NCBI GenBank assembly: GCA_024234635.1
Contig: JACKNX010000002.1
Span: 1-64,000 of the forward strand
Origin: Pseudomonadales bacterium
GTDB lineage: Bacteria; Pseudomonadota; Gammaproteobacteria; Pseudomonadales; Azotimanducaceae
Direction: 5' to 3'
Length of the DNA: 64,000 bases
In this document: in pieces, positions 58,486 through 64,000 of the stretch
How the letters are laid out: each line of letters starts with the position of its first letter
Numbering within the stretch: position 1 is the stretch's first letter
Program-made: the position numbers and the translations under genes
The notes under the pieces: model-generated
What the model was told of the DNA's origin: nothing
The model's database searches: none
Seen by the model: only the letters and a program-made list of their open reading frames with translations

Positions 58486-60419
58486 CCAACGCCCGGGACG
58501 TCCCACTCTGGCGCCCTGATCCGCAAACCGCCGCACGCAGCCAGATCGCCGCCTTTCAGCGAATCGTCGAGCAGCAGACGGGCCAGCGGTTTGCGTCTTA
58601 CGCCGATTTCCATCGCTGGTCGGTCGACGCACGACCCGCGTTCTGGAAAGGCGTGTGGTCCACCTGCGACATCGTCGCCAGCCGGCAGCCGACGACAATC
58701 CTTACGGATGACCGTTTTCTGCACGCACGCTGGTTCACCGGAGCACGCCTCAATTTTGCCGAAAACCTGCTGCTGCGGCGTGACGATCACCCGGCGTTGA
58801 TCAGCTACCTGGAAACGGGTGAGCGACGTGAGCTGAGCTATGCGCAGCTGGCGGATGCCACTGCGCGACTGGCGGCATGGATGCGTGCGTGCGGAATCTC
58901 GCCAGGTGATCGTGTTGCCGCCTGGCTGCCGAACATCCCCGAGACGATCATCGCCATGCTGGCCACCGCCAGCATCGGCGCGATCTTCTCGTCGTGTTCG
59001 CCCGATTTCGGGGCTTCCGGCGCGCTGGACCGGTTCGGTCAGATCGAACCCGCGTTGCTCATCGCCTGCGACGGCTACTACTACAACGGCAAACGCATCG
59101 ACATCCGGGACAAGGTGAACGCGGTGGCGCGCGAGGTCGCCTCCATCAGGAATACGGTGTGGATGCCGGTGCTCGGCGAACTGCGCGCGGGCGATACGTC
59201 CCTGGCGGACCTGCTACGCGGAAACGGTCCCGCCCCCGAGCACCGGTTCGAGCAACTGCCTTTCGACCATCCGCTGTATATCGTCTATTCCAGCGGCACC
59301 ACGGGCAAGCCGAAATGCATCGTCCACGGTGCCGGCGGCTCGCTGCTGCAGCACCTGAAGGAACAACGTCTGCACCTGGACCTGTCAGCCGATGACACAC
59401 TGTTTTTCTTTACCACGGCCGGCTGGATGATGTGGAACTGGCTGGCCTCCGCACTGGCCATCGGTGGCACGCTCATTCTGTACGACGGCTCTCCGTTTCA
59501 CCCGTCTCCTGCCGCGCTTTTCGACCTTGCCGTGCGTGAACGTGTCACCGTATTCGGCATCAGCGCCAAGTACCTGCAGAGCGTTGAGAACCACGGCGTG
59601 AAACCGCGTCAGACCCACGATCTGTCCCGTGTGCGCATGCTGATCAGCACCGGGTCCACGCTGCCACCCGAAGGTTTCCGTTACGTCTACCGCGACATTT
59701 CAGAGTCCGTACATCTGGTGTCGATGAGCGGCGGCACCGATCTGCTGTCCTGTTTCATCCTGGGCAATCCGACCCTGCCCGTCTACGCAGGCGAGCTGCA
59801 ATGTGCGGGTCTCGGCATGGCGGTAGCGATCTATGATGAGGCGGGTAGGCCGGTCCGCAATACGCGCGGCGAACTGGTGTGCACGCACCCCTTTCCCTCC
59901 GCACCCATCGGCTTCTGGCGGGATGAGGACAACGCCCGCTACCGCGCTGCTTACTTCGAGCGCTTCGATGGAGTGTGGGCACATGGCGACTTCGCGCAGA
60001 CGACGCCGAACGACGGTTTCATCATCCACGGCCGCAGCGACGCCGTGCTCAATCCCGGTGGTGTGCGCATCGGCACGGCGGAAATCTACCGGCAGGTGGA
60101 GACCTTCCCCGACGTCCTGGAAGCGGTGTGCATCGGTCAGGAATGGGAAAACGATACCCGCGTGATTCTGTTTCTGGTTCTGCGCGAAGGCGCCAGGCTC
60201 ACCGCGGAACTCGAACAGGCTATCCGTGGCCGTATCCGCGAACACGCCTCACCACGGCACGTACCCGCGGTCATCCTGACCGTGCCCGACATTCCCCGTA
60301 CCATGAGCGGCAAGATTGCCGAGATCGCCGTGCGCGAGAGCGTGCACGGGCGCCCGGTAAAAAACACTTCAGCGCTGGCCAATCCGGAAGCACTTCAGTA
60401 CTTTGTTGGCCGTCTATGA
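58482..60419 (+). CDS. aacS: Acetoacetyl-CoA synthetase
   Basis: 645 residues, ANL superfamily. The start VPLWRPDPQTAARSQIAAFQ is specific to acetoacetate-CoA ligases, as are RLNFAENLLLRRDDHPALIS and SSCSPDFGASGALDRFGQIE. The P-loop is IVYSSGTTGKPKCIVHGAGG, and the catalytic Lys region is DIPRTMSGKIAEIAVRES, ending in NPEALQYF. It activates acetoacetate (or a related 3-oxoacid) with ATP. The GTG start overlaps the epoxide hydrolase stop by 4 bp. Confidence 0.94.
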   Translation: MTNARDVPLWRPDPQTAARSQIAAFQRIVEQQTGQRFASYADFHRWSVDARPAFWKGVWSTCDIVASRQPTTILTDDRFLHARWFTGARLNFAENLLLRRDDHPALISYLETGERRELSYAQLADATARLAAWMRACGISPGDRVAAWLPNIPETIIAMLATASIGAIFSSCSPDFGASGALDRFGQIEPALLIACDGYYYNGKRIDIRDKVNAVAREVASIRNTVWMPVLGELRAGDTSLADLLRGNGPAPEHRFEQLPFDHPLYIVYSSGTTGKPKCIVHGAGGSLLQHLKEQRLHLDLSADDTLFFFTTAGWMMWNWLASALAIGGTLILYDGSPFHPSPAALFDLAVRERVTVFGISAKYLQSVENHGVKPRQTHDLSRVRMLISTGSTLPPEGFRYVYRDISESVHLVSMSGGTDLLSCFILGNPTLPVYAGELQCAGLGMAVAIYDEAGRPVRNTRGELVCTHPFPSAPIGFWRDEDNARYRAAYFERFDGVWAHGDFAQTTPNDGFIIHGRSDAVLNPGGVRIGTAEIYRQVETFPDVLEAVCIGQEWENDTRVILFLVLREGARLTAELEQAIRGRIREHASPRHVPAVILTVPDIPRTMSGKIAEIAVRESVHGRPVKNTSALANPEALQYFVGRL

Positions 60420-60483
60420 GCACGGGCGCTGCCAGGCGCTCGCTTGAATGGACCGATTTGCGGGCATACGGGACACGAGGGAC

Positions 60484-61131
60484 ATGAGCGAACAGACGAT
60501 GGAAGCCGCCAGCAGCGCAGCGGACAACGAGTCACGGGCAGAGACCAATATTCGCCCCGCCAGGCCAACCGTGCGTGCACTGTTGCTACGCGACGCCGCC
60601 ACCGTCATCGCACTCCTCACGCTGTTCGGCGCAGGCGATACCTGGCGCTTCGCCACGGACCTGCAGATCGCCCATTGCACCGCCCTGCTCGGGGCCCTCG
60701 GCATCGGCGTTGCATTGGGCGCGCTGTGGCACGAGTGGGGGCACTGGAGCGGTGCGATGTTTACCGGCGCCAGCACGCGCATCATTCCGCCCGCGGGACT
60801 GTCAGTGTTCCGCTTCGATTTCGACTTCGTCAACAACAACACCCGACAGTTCCACTGGATGACGTTTGGCGGCCAGATCGCGCAGTGGGCGCTGGTGCTG
60901 CTGATCGCGGTATTCGTACCGATGGATGCCGCCAACCGCGTCGCCCTGCTGGCCGGCGCCTTCGGCTTTGCGGTGTTTGCCTCCGCCATTGAAGTACCCG
61001 TGCTGCGTGCCAGCAGTGCCGGAACGCCGCCACTCCAGGCTCTGCGCGACAACATTGACAAGGCTGTGTTGAAGCGCTGCCGGATGATCGGCGCGGGCGC
61101 GGCCATCGTCCTGTTTGCACTGGTGGTATGA
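60484..61131 (+). CDS. Membrane protein with an intramembrane HExxH motif
   Basis: About 215 residues. A 35-residue soluble start precedes four or five membrane helices. HEWGH lies in a hydrophobic stretch (GVALGALWHEWGHWSGAMFT), the metal-binding form seen in M50 site-2 proteases and related membrane enzymes. A typical M50 LDG-type second motif is not seen; VFRFDFDFVNNNTRQFHW may be a substitute. I call it a possible membrane metalloenzyme with no known substrate. It lies 64 bp after the acetoacetyl-CoA synthetase gene and 30 bp before slyX. An alternative start is at 60448. Confidence 0.75.
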   Translation: MSEQTMEAASSAADNESRAETNIRPARPTVRALLLRDAATVIALLTLFGAGDTWRFATDLQIAHCTALLGALGIGVALGALWHEWGHWSGAMFTGASTRIIPPAGLSVFRFDFDFVNNNTRQFHWMTFGGQIAQWALVLLIAVFVPMDAANRVALLAGAFGFAVFASAIEVPVLRASSAGTPPLQALRDNIDKAVLKRCRMIGAGAAIVLFALVV

Positions 61132-61161
61132 GCAGGGCGCACGTTGCCGCGAGGGACACCC

Positions 61162-61365
61162 ATGAGTGAAGAGCGCCTGGTCGAACTGGAAATCCGCACC
61201 ACCTATCAGGAAGACACGCTTGCTGCGCTCAGTGATGTCGTGGCCCAGCAGCAACGGCTGATCGATCAGCTGCAGCGCGAACTGAAAGACATAAGGGACC
61301 TCCTGCTGGAAGGCCCCGGCGACAAACAGGCCGGATCCGGAATCGAACTCCCCCCGCACTACTGA
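61162..61365 (+). CDS. slyX: SlyX protein
   Basis: 67 residues. It is a short coiled coil with the SlyX pattern: LVELEIRTTYQEDTLAALSD and VVAQQQRLIDQLQRELKDIR, ending in PPHY. SlyX is a conserved small cytoplasmic protein of unknown role in gammaproteobacteria. AGGGA lies five bases before the ATG. It is the last gene of the SDR/epoxide hydrolase/aacS run and converges on the MFS gene. Confidence 0.93.
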   Translation: MSEERLVELEIRTTYQEDTLAALSDVVAQQQRLIDQLQRELKDIRDLLLEGPGDKQAGSGIELPPHY

Positions 61366-61369
61366 CCGA

Positions 61370-62650
61370 CTACCCCGTCACCACACCAGGCGCACCCTGC
61401 TCCGACGATCGCACCGGCGGCCGTACCCGGTGAATAAGCACCCCGGACAGCATGTTCAGCACGGCCACGGTCAACAGCGCGCCAGCGTATTCACCGGTGG
61501 CGTCGCGGTATACCGAGACAAGATAGGGGGCGATGGCGCCGAGCAGCAGTGCAAATGGCAACGCGGCACTACGAACGGCACCCAGGTAGCGCCGCCCGAA
61601 AAAGCTGCCCCAGATCACCTCCTGCAGGGGAATCATCCCGCCCCAACCTAGCCCGAGCAGCAGCAACGCAGCATAGACACCGGTCAGTGAGCCTGCGTGG
61701 ACGGCCGCGACGATCAACGCCAGGCTGAGCCCCGTGGTAGACGCCGACACCGCCGCCAGCGGTTTGGCGTGCAGACGGTCGATGAAATAGCCCCACACGG
61801 GCTTTGAGAGCATGGCCGGCACCGATGCCACAACCATCGCGGCGGCGGCCTGCGCGCGGGTAAAACCAGCATCCGTCAGCATCGGCACCATGTGCAGCAG
61901 CACAACCACGATGTTGATGGAAAAAAAGCCGAAGGCAACGACCAGCGCATAGAAGGATCGCGTGCGCACTGCCTGGCGACGGGTCATGGACAGCTCATAG
62001 TCGCGTTGCGCCTTCTCCGCAAGACCGCCATCCACGTCCGCCTGCGACCGACCGTCCGGATGCAGGCCGAAATCTTCCGGCGCCCGTCGCATGAGGGCCG
62101 CCACCGGCACCATGATCAGCCCCACGGCGACGCCGAGCCCCACCCAGCTCTGCCGCCAGCCAAAGTGGTCGATGGCCCAGGTCACCGACGGTGTGAGGAC
62201 CACGCCGCCCAGCGACACCCCCATCGCCGCCCATGCCACGGCCTGCCCGCGGCGTTCCACGAACCATTTGGCCAGCGTGACGTTGACCACCAGATTGCCG
62301 ATGAGCGCGCAGCCCAGCGTGGCAATCACACCGTTGACGACGATCCACTGCCACAACGCATCGACAAACCCGAGCAGCACCAGCGCCACCGAGAGGATGC
62401 AGGTGCCAGCGAGCATCAGGCGGCGGCCACCCAGCCGATCCACCTGCACCCCAATAAAAAAACCCGCCAGACCGGTGATGAGTTGCGCCACTGAGCGGGC
62501 GAGCGTGAAATCGGCCCGTGTCCAGCCGAGATCCTCGCTCATCGGCGCCATGAACGAGCCCGCTACGTAGGACAGAATACCCGTGGAGACGAACTGGGCA
62601 ATGAACGCCGCGCCAATGAGCACGTAGCCGTAATAGAGACGCGAGGGCAC
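61370..62650 (-). CDS. MFS transporter, monocarboxylate/oxalate-formate type
   Basis: 426 residues with 12 hydrophobic helices. The opening RLYYGYVLIGAAFIAQFVST is typical of the monocarboxylate/OxlT branch. It has VDRLGGRRLMLAGTCILSVA in loop 2-3 and WFVERRGQAVAWAAMGVSLG at helix 5. Substrates in this branch are small organic acids; the specific ligand is not predictable. The GTG start is preceded by GGAAGG. It is divergent from the thiolase-like gene. Confidence 0.92.
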   Translation of the reverse strand: MPSRLYYGYVLIGAAFIAQFVSTGILSYVAGSFMAPMSEDLGWTRADFTLARSVAQLITGLAGFFIGVQVDRLGGRRLMLAGTCILSVALVLLGFVDALWQWIVVNGVIATLGCALIGNLVVNVTLAKWFVERRGQAVAWAAMGVSLGGVVLTPSVTWAIDHFGWRQSWVGLGVAVGLIMVPVAALMRRAPEDFGLHPDGRSQADVDGGLAEKAQRDYELSMTRRQAVRTRSFYALVVAFGFFSINIVVVLLHMVPMLTDAGFTRAQAAAAMVVASVPAMLSKPVWGYFIDRLHAKPLAAVSASTTGLSLALIVAAVHAGSLTGVYAALLLLGLGWGGMIPLQEVIWGSFFGRRYLGAVRSAALPFALLLGAIAPYLVSVYRDATGEYAGALLTVAVLNMLSGVLIHRVRPPVRSSEQGAPGVVTG

Positions 62651-62809
62651 ACTGCCTTCCCGGAGACGAGACCCGGATTAAATGCCAATCCAGGAAACGG
62701 CGTCCAGCCCAGCCCACCCCATCGCCGATCGCCGATCGCCCTGAGCAAACCGCGCCTGTGGCGCCGCCAGCCGATATACTGGCGCTATTTCGCGTATCGA
62801 GAGCATCCA

Positions 62810-64000
62810 ATGAACGAATCGACGACACCGGTCCTTGTGGGGATCGCCCAGGTGGAACAGCGACTCAGCGAATACACCCCGTCGGCCAAGGAGCCCGTCG
62901 ACCTGATGATCGACGCCCTGCGCCTCGCCGCGGAAGACGCTGGGGCACCCTCCCTGCTCACGTCCGCCACGTCCGTGCGCGTCATTCGCGGCGTATGGCC
63001 GTACCAGAATCCCGCGAGCGTGGTTGCCGAAGCCGTTGGTACGCCCAACGCCGAAACCGTGCTCACGCCGTACGGTGGCAACTACGTGCAGACCACCGTC
63101 AACTATTCCTGCCTCGACATTCAGCAGGGCCGGCACGACATCATCCTCATCACGGGTGGTGAGTGTGGAAATTCCCGCGCCAAGGCGCAGCGCCAGGGCA
63201 TGCGGGCCGAATGGCGCGACATTCCGGGCACGCCGGACCGCATGCTGGGTGAAGACAAGCCCATGGCACACGATTTCGAGACGGCCATCGGCCTGAGAGC
63301 CCCCATCCAGTGGTACCCGATCTTCGAAACCGCCCTGCGCGCCAGCCGGGGCGAATCGCTGGATGCCCATATCCACCGCATCGCCGAGTTGTGGGCAGGC
63401 TTCAGCCGGGTTGCCTCCACCAATCCACACGCCTGGCTGAAGAAGCCAGTGTCGGCCGAGGAAATCCGCACGTTGTCGGACAGCAATCGTGGCATTTCCT
63501 ACCCCTACCCCAAGCTCATGAACTCCAACAACAGCGTGGACATGGGCGCGGCGCTCATCCTCACCAATGTCGCCACCGCAAAAAAACTCGGCATCAGCCG
63601 CGACAAGTGGATCTATCCGCACGTGGGCACCGACGCGCACGACACCTATTTCGTTTCCAATCGCCACAGCCTGTGCGAATCGCCCGCCATACGGGTGGCC
63701 GGACGCCGCGCCCTGGAGCTGGCCGACATGTCGGCGGCTGATGTCGATCACGTGGACGTGTACAGCTGCTTTCCGGTGGCCGTACAGGTTGGCGCCATGG
63801 AAATCGGTCTGCCACTGGACCGGCCGCTGACCGTCACGGGTGGCCTCACGTTCAATGGCGGTCCACTGAACAACTACGTCATGCATTCCATTGCCCGCAT
63901 GGCCGAAATCCTGCGCGAACAAACCGGTAAACGGGGTCTGATCACCGCCAATGGCGGCTTCCTTACCAAGCATGCGTTTGGCGTTTATTCGAGCGAGCCG
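62810..64000 (+). CDS. Thiolase-like protein lacking the usual nucleophilic Cys (cut by window edge)
   Basis: 397 codons are visible with no stop before the right edge. The fold follows the acetyl-CoA acetyltransferase/SCP2-thiolase type: LVGIAQVEQRLSEYTPSAKE, VLTPYGGNYVQTTVNYSCLD, ILITGGECGNSRAKAQRQG, DHVDVYSCFPVAVQVGAME and GGLTFNGGPLNNYVMHSIAR. The catalytic Cys of thiolases (normally before a Ser-Gly/Gly-Gly pair) is a Tyr here (TPYGGN), and the C-terminal GHP motif is replaced by GGP. Such proteins are probably not biosynthetic thiolases; they may act with a DUF35 partner. The start is ATG 62810; no Shine-Dalgarno is clear. Confidence 0.85.
   Translation, partial: MNESTTPVLVGIAQVEQRLSEYTPSAKEPVDLMIDALRLAAEDAGAPSLLTSATSVRVIRGVWPYQNPASVVAEAVGTPNAETVLTPYGGNYVQTTVNYSCLDIQQGRHDIILITGGECGNSRAKAQRQGMRAEWRDIPGTPDRMLGEDKPMAHDFETAIGLRAPIQWYPIFETALRASRGESLDAHIHRIAELWAGFSRVASTNPHAWLKKPVSAEEIRTLSDSNRGISYPYPKLMNSNNSVDMGAALILTNVATAKKLGISRDKWIYPHVGTDAHDTYFVSNRHSLCESPAIRVAGRRALELADMSAADVDHVDVYSCFPVAVQVGAMEIGLPLDRPLTVTGGLTFNGGPLNNYVMHSIARMAEILREQTGKRGLITANGGFLTKHAFGVYSSEP

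Noticed and set aside
1..64000. Insertion sequences, integrases or prophage
   Set aside because: No transposase, integrase or structural phage gene is recognisable in any frame; the only mobile-like signal is the non-coding inverted-repeat family.

Overview
The window is a GC-rich (by eye low-to-mid 60s %) chromosomal segment of a gammaproteobacterium. The markers are slyX, a YhcB/ZapG-type DUF1043 protein, mtgA, an UrcA-family protein, an outer-membrane TonB-dependent receptor followed by a TPR protein, and an HAE-1 type RND pump. Genes are dense, mostly in short operons with 4-bp (ATGA) overlaps. No phage, transposase, plasmid or CRISPR genes are visible. The gene content (two CYP153-type P450s, family III CoA-transferase, acyl-CoA and acetoacetyl-CoA synthetases, MaoC hydratase, thiolase-like protein, two luciferase-like flavoenzymes, PhyH and TauD dioxygenases, two SDRs, epoxide hydrolase, GMC oxidoreductase) suggests an aerobic heterotroph that oxidises aliphatic, terpenoid-like or otherwise hydrophobic substrates and channels them through CoA thioesters. 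That substrate range is inference.

Layout. 0-3.3 kb: TPR protein (cut by the left edge) and TonB receptor, minus strand. 3.6-6.7 kb: CYP153 and a lipoprotein cytochrome c (minus), divergent from a CaiB-type CoA-transferase. 6.8-11.1 kb: a minus-strand run of trypsin-like protease, FHA-domain membrane protein, DUF1043 protein and amidase. 11.3-16.4 kb: GntR regulator with a palindromic operator, then RND adaptor and pump. 16.4-21.4 kb: five tightly packed minus-strand genes, TVP38 membrane protein, mercuric-reductase-like flavoprotein, and a TctC-TctB-TctA tripartite tricarboxylate transporter. 21.4-23.2 kb: gene-poor gap and an orphan radical SAM/SPASM gene. 23.3-27.4 kb: MFS transporter and luciferase-like oxidoreductase, divergent from a ThDP enzyme. 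27.3-32.1 kb: lipoprotein, SDR, histidine phosphatase, PhyH dioxygenase, small exported protein and rhomboid protease. 32.3-35.3 kb: GMC oxidoreductase and a flippase. 35.3-41.1 kb: repeat copy, exported unknown protein, then ribA, a luciferase-like oxidoreductase, MaoC hydratase and acyl-CoA synthetase. 41.2-49.7 kb: mtgA, DUF4124, glycine-zipper lipoprotein, HIT protein, a beta-propeller/amidohydrolase fusion, TauD dioxygenase, a second CYP153 and a zinc-ribbon protein. 50-55.7 kb: UrcA protein, alpha/beta hydrolase, a long low-complexity membrane protein, a 41-residue membrane peptide, two DUF6644-like membrane proteins and a quinone oxidoreductase. 55.7-56.3 kb: a structured inverted-repeat element, tandem repeats and tRNA-Pro(CGG). 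56.5-61.4 kb: SDR, epoxide hydrolase, acetoacetyl-CoA synthetase, a membrane protein with an intramembrane HExxH, and slyX. 61.4-64 kb: MFS transporter and a thiolase-like protein running off the right edge.

The most unusual non-coding structure is at 55,999-56,272. The 3' end of tRNA-Pro, including its encoded CCA, is the first part of a 72-bp unit repeated almost three times downstream. Each unit carries two perfect 11-bp hairpins, and in the first unit the tRNA CCA lies inside one of them. A separate inverted-repeat family of about 135-146 bp is present as two full copies and one end fragment.
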